Origin: Luteibacter pinisoli | GTDB taxonomy: Bacteria > Pseudomonadota > Gammaproteobacteria > Xanthomonadales > Rhodanobacteraceae | Direction: 5' to 3' | Assembly (NCBI RefSeq): GCF_006385595.1 | Contig: NZ_CP041046.1 | Location: 2,790,001-2,854,000 of the forward strand | Length of the DNA: 64,000 bases | Shown: in pieces, positions 10,201-18,916 of the stretch | How the letters are laid out: every line of letters starts with the position of its first letter | How positions within the stretch are numbered: position 1 is the stretch's first letter | The notes under the pieces: generated by a model | Seen by the model: the letters and a program-made list of their open reading frames with translations, nothing else | Database searches by the model: none | What the model was told of the DNA's origin: nothing | Made by a program: the position numbers and the translations under genes

Positions 10201-13200
10201 ACCCGATACATCGATCAGCGCGTTCGCGCCGACATGGATGACGCCGGCGTCTGCGCGCTGCACCAGCTCGTAGCCGTACGTGGGATCCAGGTTATCCAGG
10301 CTACCCTGCCCGGTGGTCCCGATAATGACATCGCCACCACGCTGTGCGGCGATGCTGCTGCGTGCCAGCACACTGCCCTCGATATCGACACCGTTCTTAC
10401 CATACAGCTCGACATGGCCACCCACCGGCCCGGAGGCATCCACCGTGCCATCGATGCGTGTGGTGCCACCGTTAGCGCTGAGGTACACCTTCCCCGCCGT
10501 CAGCGTCTGACCCGAGGAAAGCGCGAGGTCGCCACTGCCGCTGCTGATGTTGAGCATGCCGGTCGCACCGGCTGCGGATGCCCGCTGGTTCAGCGCATCA
10601 AGATCCACCGAGCTGCCGGTGGCGTAGGTAAAGTACGCGCCGCGATACCCGCTGGCCGCGTGGCCATCGATCGCACCATTCAAAGCGACAGGGCCGGCCG
10701 CCGAAAGCGTGAGGCTGCCCGCGTCGCCACCCGCCTTGCCACCACCGAATAGCAGCGTCGCACCGCTATCAATGGTGACCGCGCCCGTGGCGGAGCTGAT
10801 GGACAGGTTGCCACCTGGCGCATAAGCCTGGGTATCGAAGAATGTGCGATTGACGCCGGCAACGTCGAGCGTGCTTCCCGCATCCACGTGGACATCGCCA
10901 TCCGTGGCGCGCAGCACGAGACCGCCGGCGCTCGCCTTCATGGCCATGCCTGCGTCGATGGAGCCGCCCTGCAGGGTCAGCGCTCCCCCCAGCGTATCCC
11001 GCGTCAGGCCGGTGCCTGCAGCGTTCTCAAGGCGCATCGCGCCTGTTGTCAGAAGTTTTGTGGATGCGCCGCTATCGGCGAGGAACTGGGGTGCGGTGAG
11101 TTCGACGGTAGCGCCGCCGAAATCCATGCCACCGGCACCCTGCCCGGCGAACCCCGAGGTAGCGGTCCCGCTGAACGCGGAGAAGCCGCGTAGCGAGCTG
11201 CTACCCGCGCCGAAGTCCACTTCGTCCGCGGCGACGCGGAACACGCCGCCCCCTGGGGTCGTGGCCTCGCCCTGGGAAGCGCCCAGCGCGTTGCCGAAAC
11301 CGAGCGTCGCTGCCTGCACGGTCACATCGCTTCCATCACCGACGAAGGCGCCCGCATCGAGCGTCAACGCATGGGCAAGGGATACAGCGACATCACCAAG
11401 GAAATCCATCTCGCCGCGGCTGCGCAGCGTGACTTCGTTAGCGCCGCGGAACAGATCGAGCGTGCGAGGGCCAAGGACCAGGCCATCATCGCCACCATCG
11501 ACGCCCGCGCCGACGAACGCGATACGGTTGGCGCTCGCATTGATCGCGGTTCCGCCAAGCTGTGCATCCTCACTGACGCTCATGCGGCCGGTGGCGTCCA
11601 GCGTCAGGGCGCTTCCGCCCTGCACGTTGGCACCCGCGCCGATCGACAAGGCTCCCGTCGGGGTTCCCGCCGGGCCATCGAAGCCGGTGACGTCGTGGCG
11701 GATCACCGCAGCGGTGCCGTTCTGCGAAATACGCAGTAGCGCGCCATCGCCCGACACGGCCGGCGTGGCCTGGCCATTGGTATCGACGCCGGCATCGGCA
11801 CCGAAGACCAGCGGCTGGCTGCCCACGGGGTTCGTCGCGCCCGACGCCAGCAACGCGCTGCCAGGTGCGAGCACGATGCCATTTTCGCCGGCCTGGTCAC
11901 CGCGGGCGACCAGCATGATTTCCTGGCCGGAGAGCGGATGCGCGGCATCATTGCCCAGCAGCACGCTGTTCGCCTGAATGGAAACCCGGTCCCCTTCGCC
12001 CGTCGTCGTCCGCGTACCGCCGAGCAGCAGGCTACCCGCGCCCAGTTTCGTCAGCTGGTCGGCTGAAACGCCGAGATAGCCGTCCTTCACCGTCGTGTCG
12101 CCACCGAGCACCTGGATCGCCTCGGCAGCGATATCCACCTGTGAATTTCGCCCGCCCTTGGCTGGCTCACCTGTCAACGCGAGGCCGAGCGCGAGGCTTG
12201 CGCCGGCATCGAGGGTAAGCCGACCGGCATCGGCGGCAACGCGCGGCGCCACCTTGCCCGCCTTGCTTGCCTGCGCGTCAAAGAACGTATCGGCATCGGT
12301 ATAGGTGTATTGCGAGTACTGCCCCCACGTATCGCGCGACTGCACGATAAAGGTGGTATTGCGTGCATCGCGCGAACCGCTGAGCGCGTTGCCGAAGTAA
12401 CCACTGACCGCGTAGCCGCCATCCGCCTGGCGCGATGCGCGGCCCAGGGTGCTATCCACCGCGGAGGTATCCTGCACCACACGGTACGCGCCTGGCACCT
12501 CGGCGTAGCGTGCCGGCAACAGTGTGTAATAGCCGGCCGGTAGCCCCGGCATGCCGGACAGGTACACCTGTTGGCCGACGGCGGGTGCGTCACCGCCCTG
12601 CGCGGCAAAGGCTGCGTCGTAGGCAGCAACGCTGGACTGCTTCCCTGGCAGGATCGCGTACACCGCACGGCCGTCCGCATACTGCGCCTTGCCCGATGTG
12701 GCCGAACCGTCCTTGGCGGCGTACTGGGCAAGCACGTCGCGCGAACCGCCGACGCCAGGCACCCATTCACCGGCCTGCAGCGAACCGCCGCCGGAGACGT
12801 CCACCGTCGCACCCGCATCGAGGGCAAGGTTCTGCCCGTGCAAGCCGATCTCCTTGGCCGGCGGCGCGACGAGGTCGGGTGTCGCCACACCCGCCCGGCC
12901 GTTGTAGCGCCATTCGGTACCATCGATCGTCGTGCCGTAGGGGACGATAAGGCCGTCGAGCGACACCGACGTCACGCTGCCGCTGGCCAGGTGTACCGAT
13001 TGCGTGGCCACCAGCGGATGGAGGCCGGCATCGATGTTGAACTCGGCCGCCTGTCCGGCGGTGTCGCTGACACCGAGCACGAGCTCACCCGACGGCACAC
13101 GGATCGTGCCGCCCTGCTCGATATGGTCGGCATCCAGCAAGAGCGACCCACCCGCGGACAAGGGGGTCTGCGATGCGCCGCCCGGATGCACCGTGATCGA

Positions 13201-16200
13201 CGTCTCGATCGGCTTGCCATCGGCATCGATGGCGCCGAGCGCGTTGGCGACCACGGCGAACGTGTAGTTGGTGACCGGGTAGAGCTGGCCGGCCTGGAAA
13301 TCCAGGTTTCCGGTCGTCGACAGTACGCCGGTGACCGGCTTGCCAGTCGCATCGTAAGCCTGTGCCGACGGCGCGACGAAACGGATATCGCCGGTGGCGT
13401 TGAATGCCGCGTTGGCCCAGCCACGCAGGGTGAGGTCACCGCCCATATCGATCGTGTTGGCATCGACAACGAGGCGACCTTCACCCACAAGCGCGGGGGC
13501 CGCGCCCAGGCCGAGCAGCCTGACGTACGGCGCCTTGATATACGCACGGCCTCCGTCGGAATCGATCGACAACACCTGCAGTGTCACGGAGCGCGTTGCC
13601 GCGAGTTCCACATCGCCGGCGAATACGACGGGCGTCGACTGTGACTGCGTAACGTCATCGGACACCGAACCCAGCGTGATGTCGGCGAGCCCCGCGTTGG
13701 CAAGGCGATCCTTGCCCACGTGCAAGACGCCGTTCGGTACCGTAAGATCCGGTGTCGTAGCACCTGCTTCGACAACGATGCGGGTGGCAAGCGGAAAGGG
13801 CTGGAGTGGGCTGTCAATGCCTTCGCCCCAGACGGCCAGGCTACCGCCATCGCCGTTGGCACTTCCCGCGTGCGCATCCACGGTGGCATCGCTGAACAAG
13901 CCCGCCGCGGCGCTCATGTTGATGCTGCCGCCGTTGCTCCAGACCGGCGATGGCGTGTAGGCCGTCGTCGAAGCGCGCAAGCCCGTCCCGGCGACGGGGA
14001 GGTCGAACGTATCCGCAGCGCCCGAAACATCGAGCAGCGCGCCTGTCCCGGCCACCACGTAGCCCGCGTTCGACGTCAGGTTGACCTGGCCGCCATCAAG
14101 AACGGTGCCCGTGCGCGGCACGATACGTTCGCCCACCGCTCCGGCGTCACCCGTGACCGGCGTGGCAAGCGCGTTGATGAGAGCGATCCCGCTGGCATCC
14201 AGGGTGGCATCGGCGCCTAGCGAGACATACGGTGTGATGGTGGGTTGCGGCGTACCACCATTGAGATTGCGGGTCCCTACCGTGATGGCACCGCCGTGGG
14301 CTTCTACCATGCCATCGACGAGGGTCGCCTGGGTACCCTGGAGCAACACGGTGCCGCCTGCGTCCACGACGACAGAAGCACCGGGGCCGACGCTCACGGT
14401 GCCGGTGACACCGTCGTAGCTCGGCGCACCCTGTTCAGGATGCTGCACGTTCAGTCGCCACGAAAGGAAATCACCCGACGTCAGGGCAAAGCCGGGGCCA
14501 TGGCCAGCGCTCGTATCACGCGTCGCCCAGCGCTGGTAAGCATCGAGTGTCCCGACATGACTCTGCCCCGCGGTGTAGATATCGCCGTTGGACGCCAGCG
14601 ACCGGAGGGCGTCGATATCCGCAATGATGTTGTCGCGCTGCACGGTGACATGCGTCGCTGCGGTGACCGTGCCATCCGTGATCGCGTTGAGCTGGTAGTT
14701 GTCGAAGCCCTTGCCGGCGAAGAAACCCGGATCGAGCCAGAGGCCATTGGCGTTCACCAGGTCGTCGGGCGATCCACCGATGCGGATCTCCGCGGCCTGG
14801 AGGGCAAGCGTTCCACCCCCCGCGAACCCATCACCGGCGATCGTGCCGCCGAGCAGTACCCGGCCCTCCGTCAAGGCCAACGGCGGGATAGCGCTGCCAA
14901 AACCAATGGCATCGTTCGCGCCAGGCGTGGCGTAGGTCTTGATCGATACATCGCCACCGTGCCCCACCGGCACGCCATGATCCAAAGCGACATGGCCCTT
15001 GGTATCAACGTAGCCACCGCCGGAGACATCCAGCAGGGAGCCGGACTGGAGGACGATGGAGCCGGTGCCATCCTGCCTGTTGGCTTCGTCGCCCAGGTAG
15101 GCCTGCTTCGTCGCCAGGGATATCAACCCGCCATTGATGTAGCGGTCACCCTGCAATGTATCGCCGCTCCGTCCGGCATCGTTCACCCAGAGGCCGCGGG
15201 TGCTGAGCACGGCCCCGTCGGCGACCGTGATATCGGCGGGCGAGTAACCGTCCGCATCCGTGGCCTGCCCCGGCGCGACCACCGGTTTGCTCGTGGACAG
15301 GCTTATCGAGCCCGCAGGCGCACTGATCTTGCCGTCGACATCGATGCGCGCGCCGGCGATGGTGACGCTTCCCCCAGGCTGAACTGCCAGCGTGCTGTCG
15401 CTACCGACCACCACTGCGGACGATGAGCTGAGCGAGACGTTGGCAAAGCCTGCCTGGCCGAGCAAGGCGCTCGACAGGACCAGCCAGTCGCGCGGATTAC
15501 CGACCGGGCCAACGACGCCTGCCACGGCGTCCTCGACGTCATCCCAGGTCGTGTCTTCGTCGACCCCGTTTCCCAGGACCAGGGACGTCGATTGCACGCT
15601 CAGGCCCTTGCGGCGCGCGCCAACCGTGAGCGCGGAGGGAATATCGCTGAAGATGAACCGGCCGCCATCGGGTTGGGAGCCATTGGCTGCCTGGCGAACG
15701 CCCGTGGTCGCCTGGGCCGAGATATCGCCATCCAGTGCCACCGCGTCGGACGCCTTGACGGTGAGCGCACCGGCATCGGCACCCTGCACGAACTCCTCGC
15801 TCCAGCGGCGGGTACCGGCCATGATCGGCGAGTGGTAGGTCTGGCTCACGCCCCAGCGCGCGTGGTCGGCGGTGAACTGGCCTGCGAAACCGACATAGGC
15901 AACATCGGGGTCCGCCGACGAGATGTTGTGGATCAGCCCATCCGCGCCCAGCAGGTTCGGCGTGGTCACCCAGCCCGCCTGATAGGCAAGATAGCCGCCA
16001 TCAAGCGCCAGCCGCGAGCCATCCCTCGCGATGACCTGGGTGCCGTCGAGCGTAATGCTGCCGCCTTGCGTGAGCAGCTGCGAAATATCGCGCGGCACAT
16101 TTTCGACGTAGCCTGCCACGTTCAGGATTGGGCTCCCGATCCAGTCGAGGCCATCGGCGCGCGTGCCCGATATGCTGCTGTCGACGACAAGGTTCTTCTG

Positions 16201-17832
16201 CGTATACAGCGCACTGTTGCGCAGCAGCGGCGAGTTTGCCAGCTCGTTCTGTCCCACGCGCGGAATGGTCACGAGCAAGGCCGACATCGGAAGTTCGACA
16301 TTGGCCAGGCCGGAAACATCGATGGTGGCGCCGCTATCGATATAGACGCGGCCGTCCTCTGACGTCGCCGCCAAACCAGGACGGACCGCCCTCAGCGTGA
16401 CGTTGCCACCCGGGGCTTCGATGAGGGCACCGCCCGAAAGCACCACCTTCCCGCCAAGCACGTTGACCGAGCCCGTGGTGAAGGCCGCATCGGCTGCCGC
16501 GCTCGATGATGTCGTGGTGCCATCCTTCTCCGGAAGGATGGCTGTCACGGAGCCCGGGGCGAATGAGGCCTTCCCTGCGATCTGGAACTGGGTACCGTCG
16601 CGTCCGGCTTGTCCCCGGCCCGCAAAAATGGAGATCTGCCCAGGGTGCGCAATGCTCGTGGATGCCACGAGCACACCCGCCTGGGAGACATCGGTGCCGT
16701 GCAGCTCGATCGTGCCGCGCCGCGCCTGCACGAGACCGGTATTCACCAGCGTGTTGCGTACGTCGGATGACGACTGGTCCGGATCATATACGGACAGCGG
16801 CGCATTGAGACTCGCATTTCCAAGCCGCGTGGTCGCCGCGAGGATCGCCTGTCCGTCATCCGCGATGATCGAGCCGGCATTGGTCACATCCGGCGCGGCC
16901 AGCAGCACGAAGCCCTCTGTTCCGGACGAGATCGATGCCCCCTTCTCGACTACGACGGCGTGCCTGGCATCGTCAGTGAAGGACGCGACCAGCAGGTCGG
17001 CACCCGGCCGGTTGAGGCCTTGCGACAGGAACACCTGGTTGCTCGCCTGCACATCCTCGCTGAAGAGGCTAAGCGAGCTCGCGATAAGCGAATGCGTATT
17101 TACCTGCGAGCCGGCGCCAAACACCACGCCGTTGCGGTTGAGCAGGTACACCGTGCCCTCGGCCTTCATCTGGCCGAGGATCTGGCTGGGTTTGCTGCTG
17201 GGATCGTTGACCCGGTTCAGCGCGATCCAGTCGTTGGCCCCGCCGGCCTGGTTGCCCGCGCTCTGGTTGAAATACAGCGTGGTGTCCTTGCCGACGTTGA
17301 AGCTATCCCACGTGAGGATGGCCTTCTTCGCCGTCTGCTTCACTTCCACCGTGTGCTTCGTGCCCGCGACGGTATCCGTCGGTGCGTTGGCGTTCTGCCA
17401 CAGCGACGGATCCGTGCTGATCCCGGCGGCCGGCTGCAGGCCGCCCTGGGCCAGGCCGTTGGGTACGTTCGATACCAGCTGCGCGGCGGCGGCCTGCGCA
17501 TCCTTCTGCTGCTGCATCTGCGCGGCCAGCGAGGCAGCCGCGTTATTGAGGTTGGTGATCGACTGCTGCACCCGCTGCTGTAGCAGCGCGCTGCCGGGCG
17601 TATAGCTCACCGTGTTGCCGTTGCCACCCGCCGGCTGCGACGGCGCCGTGGCGGCCTGCTGCTGCTTCTGGGCGAACCAAGCCGGGCTGAAGGCCGGTGG
17701 CGTGGCCGCATGCGCGACACTGCCACCGAACAGGGCCATGGCGATGAACTGGCACACGGCCCGGCGGCGAAGGGTCGGCCGCGGCGTCGGAACCGGGCGG
17801 CGGGTGGTGGCAGGCTGGTGGCGAACGATCAT
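4243..17832 (-). CDS. Giant filamentous haemagglutinin-family exoprotein (TpsA)
   Basis: The 4529-residue protein has an extended signal peptide (arginine-rich n-region, then FIAMALFGGSVAHA) and a Gln/Ala-rich helical stretch at about residues 45-115. A two-partner-secretion domain follows at about 120-300, with NRNGVVFGAGSQVNTHSLIAS resembling the NPNGI and NxxL motifs. Next comes a very long series of short beta-helix repeats (G-x-hydrophobic, 'ASG/DAG/GG' types). Residues about 2790-2810 hold a DPGDPGNPG linker, and residues 2806-3430 three 208-residue tandem repeats. The C-terminal about 700 residues look like the DUF3739 haemagglutinin C-terminal module. The start has GAGG 6 bp upstream. 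It should be exported by Sec and threaded through the TpsB encoded upstream in the same operon. It probably acts as an adhesin or biofilm filament; the ligand is unknown. No frameshift is seen across 13.6 kb. Confidence 0.92.
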   Translation of the reverse strand: MIVRHQPATTRRPVPTPRPTLRRRAVCQFIAMALFGGSVAHAATPPAFSPAWFAQKQQQAATAPSQPAGGNGNTVSYTPGSALLQQRVQQSITNLNNAAASLAAQMQQQKDAQAAAAQLVSNVPNGLAQGGLQPAAGISTDPSLWQNANAPTDTVAGTKHTVEVKQTAKKAILTWDSFNVGKDTTLYFNQSAGNQAGGANDWIALNRVNDPSSKPSQILGQMKAEGTVYLLNRNGVVFGAGSQVNTHSLIASSLSLFSEDVQASNQVFLSQGLNRPGADLLVASFTDDARHAVVVEKGASISSGTEGFVLLAAPDVTNAGSIIADDGQAILAATTRLGNASLNAPLSVYDPDQSSSDVRNTLVNTGLVQARRGTIELHGTDVSQAGVLVASTSIAHPGQISIFAGRGQAGRDGTQFQIAGKASFAPGSVTAILPEKDGTTTSSSAAADAAFTTGSVNVLGGKVVLSGGALIEAPGGNVTLRAVRPGLAATSEDGRVYIDSGATIDVSGLANVELPMSALLVTIPRVGQNELANSPLLRNSALYTQKNLVVDSSISGTRADGLDWIGSPILNVAGYVENVPRDISQLLTQGGSITLDGTQVIARDGSRLALDGGYLAYQAGWVTTPNLLGADGLIHNISSADPDVAYVGFAGQFTADHARWGVSQTYHSPIMAGTRRWSEEFVQGADAGALTVKASDAVALDGDISAQATTGVRQAANGSQPDGGRFIFSDIPSALTVGARRKGLSVQSTSLVLGNGVDEDTTWDDVEDAVAGVVGPVGNPRDWLVLSSALLGQAGFANVSLSSSSAVVVGSDSTLAVQPGGSVTIAGARIDVDGKISAPAGSISLSTSKPVVAPGQATDADGYSPADITVADGAVLSTRGLWVNDAGRSGDTLQGDRYINGGLISLATKQAYLGDEANRQDGTGSIVLQSGSLLDVSGGGYVDTKGHVALDHGVPVGHGGDVSIKTYATPGANDAIGFGSAIPPLALTEGRVLLGGTIAGDGFAGGGTLALQAAEIRIGGSPDDLVNANGLWLDPGFFAGKGFDNYQLNAITDGTVTAATHVTVQRDNIIADIDALRSLASNGDIYTAGQSHVGTLDAYQRWATRDTSAGHGPGFALTSGDFLSWRLNVQHPEQGAPSYDGVTGTVSVGPGASVVVDAGGTVLLQGTQATLVDGMVEAHGGAITVGTRNLNGGTPQPTITPYVSLGADATLDASGIALINALATPVTGDAGAVGERIVPRTGTVLDGGQVNLTSNAGYVVAGTGALLDVSGAADTFDLPVAGTGLRASTTAYTPSPVWSNGGSINMSAAAGLFSDATVDAHAGSANGDGGSLAVWGEGIDSPLQPFPLATRIVVEAGATTPDLTVPNGVLHVGKDRLANAGLADITLGSVSDDVTQSQSTPVVFAGDVELAATRSVTLQVLSIDSDGGRAYIKAPYVRLLGLGAAPALVGEGRLVVDANTIDMGGDLTLRGWANAAFNATGDIRFVAPSAQAYDATGKPVTGVLSTTGNLDFQAGQLYPVTNYTFAVVANALGAIDADGKPIETSITVHPGGASQTPLSAGGSLLLDADHIEQGGTIRVPSGELVLGVSDTAGQAAEFNIDAGLHPLVATQSVHLASGSVTSVSLDGLIVPYGTTIDGTEWRYNGRAGVATPDLVAPPAKEIGLHGQNLALDAGATVDVSGGGSLQAGEWVPGVGGSRDVLAQYAAKDGSATSGKAQYADGRAVYAILPGKQSSVAAYDAAFAAQGGDAPAVGQQVYLSGMPGLPAGYYTLLPARYAEVPGAYRVVQDTSAVDSTLGRASRQADGGYAVSGYFGNALSGSRDARNTTFIVQSRDTWGQYSQYTYTDADTFFDAQASKAGKVAPRVAADAGRLTLDAGASLALGLALTGEPAKGGRNSQVDIAAEAIQVLGGDTTVKDGYLGVSADQLTKLGAGSLLLGGTRTTTGEGDRVSIQANSVLLGNDAAHPLSGQEIMLVARGDQAGENGIVLAPGSALLASGATNPVGSQPLVFGADAGVDTNGQATPAVSGDGALLRISQNGTAAVIRHDVTGFDGPAGTPTGALSIGAGANVQGGSALTLDATGRMSVSEDAQLGGTAINASANRIAFVGAGVDGGDDGLVLGPRTLDLFRGANEVTLRSRGEMDFLGDVAVSLAHALTLDAGAFVGDGSDVTVQAATLGFGNALGASQGEATTPGGGVFRVAADEVDFGAGSSSLRGFSAFSGTATSGFAGQGAGGMDFGGATVELTAPQFLADSGASTKLLTTGAMRLENAAGTGLTRDTLGGALTLQGGSIDAGMAMKASAGGLVLRATDGDVHVDAGSTLDVAGVNRTFFDTQAYAPGGNLSISSATGAVTIDSGATLLFGGGKAGGDAGSLTLSAAGPVALNGAIDGHAASGYRGAYFTYATGSSVDLDALNQRASAAGATGMLNISSGSGDLALSSGQTLTAGKVYLSANGGTTRIDGTVDASGPVGGHVELYGKNGVDIEGSVLARSSIAAQRGGDVIIGTTGQGSLDNLDPTYGYELVQRADAGVIHVGANALIDVSGGSTAPIAGGRISFRAPLLADGDVPVQVDNARSLVGARDVTIEPYAVWSTADHGTNAAQHFDGIIDPAGWYTRDADGKPVLVAGTWTDATGKVLAAPADDAQLKDYLTRNYFTPTTANADHTGFYGYAGADAASGPGTLMGFIEQPGFAFGGRYSAIANIHVRPGVELSNPADGSGVDAGTIHILTNWNLGAGTTAPDGTIDLAYRYGADAPVFTFRAGGDVDIRASISDGFYQRNTGAVLADPVSPTDPGDPGNPGDPGDPGNPPPTGDNGYGDALLAYQESQAYMDQIAIWDNGTVNLKIGSEAAAGNPDGNINLTQDPNWQALQAPLTNQSANYYANYDRYIDEIGNGTNQKWAYALNDVNTNSQGFLTYAPNGAGAPDPAAYPVYADYATAYETWLEGNFYNIRGSRETTPTPLMQPIDANYNAYSANYGVYIDGHNTYFNYVYNNVGSPFGFGTQIFYAPFAPRSDAASTGGNPAYDSALAAYQSSESYLDNAGIWNNGKVNLKIGSEAAAGNPDSNIDLTQDPNWQALQAPLTGQSANYYTNYGRYIDEVGDGTNQKWAYALNDVNTNSQGFLTYAPNGAGAPDPAAYPVYADYAAAYETWLEGNFYNIRGSRETTPTPLMQPLDADYTAYTTDYATYITGHNTYFNYVYNNVGSPFGFGTQIFYAPFAPRSDAASTGGNPAYDSALAAYQSSESYLDTAGIWNNGKVNLKVGSEAAAGNPDSNIDLTQDPNWQALEAPLTGQSANYYTNYGRYIDEVGDGTNQKWAYALNDVNTNSQGFLTYAPNGAGAPDPAAYPVYADYAAAYETWLEGNFYNIRGSRETTPTPLMQPLDADYTAYTTDYATYITGHNTYFNYVYNNIGSPFGFGTQIFYAPFAPRSDVASGGGGDNGGGGTTVPIPVAAANNSPSNMPSLGNPVSFASATLLSGPSSSFRIIAGADLASADPLAVQAGSSGNVTLDGHFAVKDTLTDPTVVDPKSPLAGKTLLFPTTIRTGTGSIDVVSAGDIRWQDAAAPAAIYTAGQPSEGTTADTGVAVNRPATSGTFTYADLPDMLVSGVVNPDGAGDIQLHAGGSIAALQNPVDTDGSVTKDKAGSSIAQYWWQWMQTGNAADGSRSSINFSNFAQGVMSVGGNVSVEAGGDIKQLAVSLPTTWYLNADGKTFTTVGGGNLDVHAGGEVLSGAYFVSRGIARIDADGAIGADPSLTAVPTGYTGGNSGPAATPVSTLIALQDAQVGVNAREGVDLGGVYNPSYYRGSSFQFILPAGHADYQSYSSASSLAITSTLGDITFGSLLTPGAIFGNGGQAGPFLPATVSMAALDGGINVLTDGVLYPSAQGNLSMLATGDIAFSRQTANDSTGTVFGLSDKTEAVDSRLGATLPIAPTTDEGASSAFSHDEVPLHGADDEPVRIYSLNGDITDGTTAPNGFNYLSLTIIPSKQALIYAGRDIVNLSFLGQHVHDADITRIAAGRDIYDTSFAPNAGYDLYNPNGYALAGRLLLGGPGSFLVEAGRDIGPLTSQLEVAQDVNQAKSPTGIQSVGNLYNVYLPHEGADVNVAFGVGPGVTTEAFLSRYLDTPDTADAFGSFDADLVAFMQRRVEGTVVDTGYVQDKPSISLTVEQACALLAKEPEYVQRQFAEHMLFHMLADVGRDYNDPASPFSGQYKRGYAALDALFPASLGYTSNGAGDGGLNGSQSPITTGNLDIRGTTIQTQQGGDVTIVGPGGQALIGSTSAPAQVTDSNGTVLAGPNTMGVLTLEQGTINMFTDRSVLLAQSRIFTEQGGDVTIWSSNGDINAGQGAKTTAEIPPPVYICDNDAWCRLDARGQVSGAGIATLQTIQGAPGGTVSLIAPRGTVDAGDAGIRVQGGDLIIAAARVANADNIQVSGDTIGIPVTAAVNVGALNAASAAATAATQAAEDVVRKQQSDARDRVPSIISVDVLRDGNNGASILRPEAASPVQVLGSGRLNSASEAALTAEERRNLR
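7544..9415 (-). repeat. Three 624-bp tandem repeats inside the haemagglutinin gene
   Basis: Matching landmarks recur exactly 624 bp apart: 7544/8168/8792 at one end, and 8071/8695/9319 within the unit. Each unit encodes 208 residues with conserved VNLKIGSEAAAGNPD, NLTQDPNWQAL-like and QKWAYALNDVNTNSQGF segments and an aromatic, Tyr/Asn-rich second half. The first two units (7544-8791) are almost identical in DNA. The third (8792 to about 9385) has diverged, especially towards its upstream protein end. Frame is preserved, so copy number can change without disrupting the gene. Confidence 0.95.
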
Positions 17833-17870
17833 GGCAGGCCTCGTGAAACGGGTTATGTCTGGGGCGTCGG

Positions 17871-18284
17871 TTACGGAGCGATGCCGCCCGTGAAATCGCT
17901 GGTCATCGACGCCACTTCGTCATGGATGTCGGGTAGCGCGGCAAGCTCGGCGAGCTCATCCGCGCTGAGTTCGCGCAGTACGGCGCGTATGGCAAGGCGC
18001 CGGCCATCGTGCAGCCATGCGTTGAGCACGGCCGCGATGGCACGCAGCGTGCCCTGTGCGTTGTCATCCGCAGCGGCCTTGCGGTGGCGCAGCGCGTCTT
18101 CGATGGCATAGCGCACGCGCGCGCCGAGGAACGCGGAGGATTCGCCCAGCAACTGCTCCAGGTCGGCGCGCGGCACGCGCTCAAGCAGGATGTCGGCCGC
18201 CTTGGCCTGCCGCGCCGTGTAGAGCTGGCGCAACATCTCGGCAAGGCCGTGCAGGCTGCTCACGCGTGCGGAGTCCTTGATCAT
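17871..18284 (-). CDS. Small helical protein of the TPS operon, unknown function
   Basis: I do not recognise this 137-residue protein. It begins MIKDSARVSSLHGLAEMLRQLY, has no signal peptide or membrane segment, and is predominantly alpha-helical, with charged amphipathic stretches (RADLEQLLGESSAFLGARVRYAIEDAL, AVLRELSADELAELAAL). Its ATG overlaps the stop of the upstream coiled-coil gene as ATGA, so the two are translationally coupled. It ends 38 bp before the haemagglutinin start. Position suggests a cytoplasmic accessory or chaperone for the giant exoprotein, but nothing in its sequence proves that. Confidence 0.75.
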   Translation of the reverse strand: MIKDSARVSSLHGLAEMLRQLYTARQAKAADILLERVPRADLEQLLGESSAFLGARVRYAIEDALRHRKAAADDNAQGTLRAIAAVLNAWLHDGRRLAIRAVLRELSADELAELAALPDIHDEVASMTSDFTGGIAP

Positions 18285-18907
18285 GGGCTGGCGGACGCCT
18301 GGCCGGCGCGCGGATCGAAGCGCTGGTCGTAGAGCCGGTCGCTGAACGATTGCGCGGCGGTTTCCAGCTTCACCCGCGACTTCGCCGCGAACGGCTGGCG
18401 CGACGACAGCACATCGCCCATGTCCAGGTTTTCGTAGGCCGAGATCACTTCCTGGCCCACCCGGTACATCTGCACGTTGCGCGCGGTGCATGCATCCACC
18501 TGGCCGGTGGCCGCCTCCAGTGCCTTGGCCAGGCGCGTGCGCTCGGCTTCCGCCGTGCGCAACGCCACGGCGGCGGAATCCGCCTCCGCCCTGCCCTTTT
18601 GTGCGCTGGCTTCCGCGGCCTCGCGACGCTGGGTTTCCACCGCCAGTGCACGCGTCGTCTCCGGTGACACCGCCGGGGCCTTCTTCGCCCCCGCCCGAGC
18701 GGCTTCAGCGTCCGCTTTCGCGGCGTCGCGTTCCTTCTCCAGCTGGGCCTTTTCCGCCGCCCAGCTGGCTTGCTGTGCCTGGAGATCCTGCAGCTGCGTG
18801 CGCGTATCACGCAGCTGGTCGCGGATGCGGCTTTCCAGGCTGGCCTGCTGCGCGAAGGCCGCAGGGGCCGAGGCGATCAAAGCGATGGCGATGAGCGAGC
18901 GTTTCAT
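18281..18907 (-). CDS. Secreted coiled-coil protein of the TPS operon
   Basis: The 208-residue product has a clear signal peptide (MKRSLIAIALIASAPAAFAQ). A long heptad-rich coiled coil of about 120 residues, rich in Ala, Glu, Lys and Arg, follows. After that comes a short globular C-terminus with one Cys (DACTARNVQMYRVGQEVISAYENL). The layout resembles periplasmic scaffolding proteins. A strong AAGGAGG ribosome site precedes the ATG, 9 bp after the porin stop. It may bridge inner- and outer-membrane parts of the secretion apparatus; this is inferred from location and architecture only. Confidence 0.8.
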   Translation of the reverse strand: MKRSLIAIALIASAPAAFAQQASLESRIRDQLRDTRTQLQDLQAQQASWAAEKAQLEKERDAAKADAEAARAGAKKAPAVSPETTRALAVETQRREAAEASAQKGRAEADSAAVALRTAEAERTRLAKALEAATGQVDACTARNVQMYRVGQEVISAYENLDMGDVLSSRQPFAAKSRVKLETAAQSFSDRLYDQRFDPRAGQASASP

Positions 18908-18916
18908 GTCGCCTCC

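Noticed and set aside
6667..10752. 1361-codon open frame on the plus strand
   Set aside because: It lies entirely antisense to the haemagglutinin gene, is rich in Arg, His and Val with no recognisable domain, and repeats only because the opposite strand has tandem repeats. It is a by-product of high GC.
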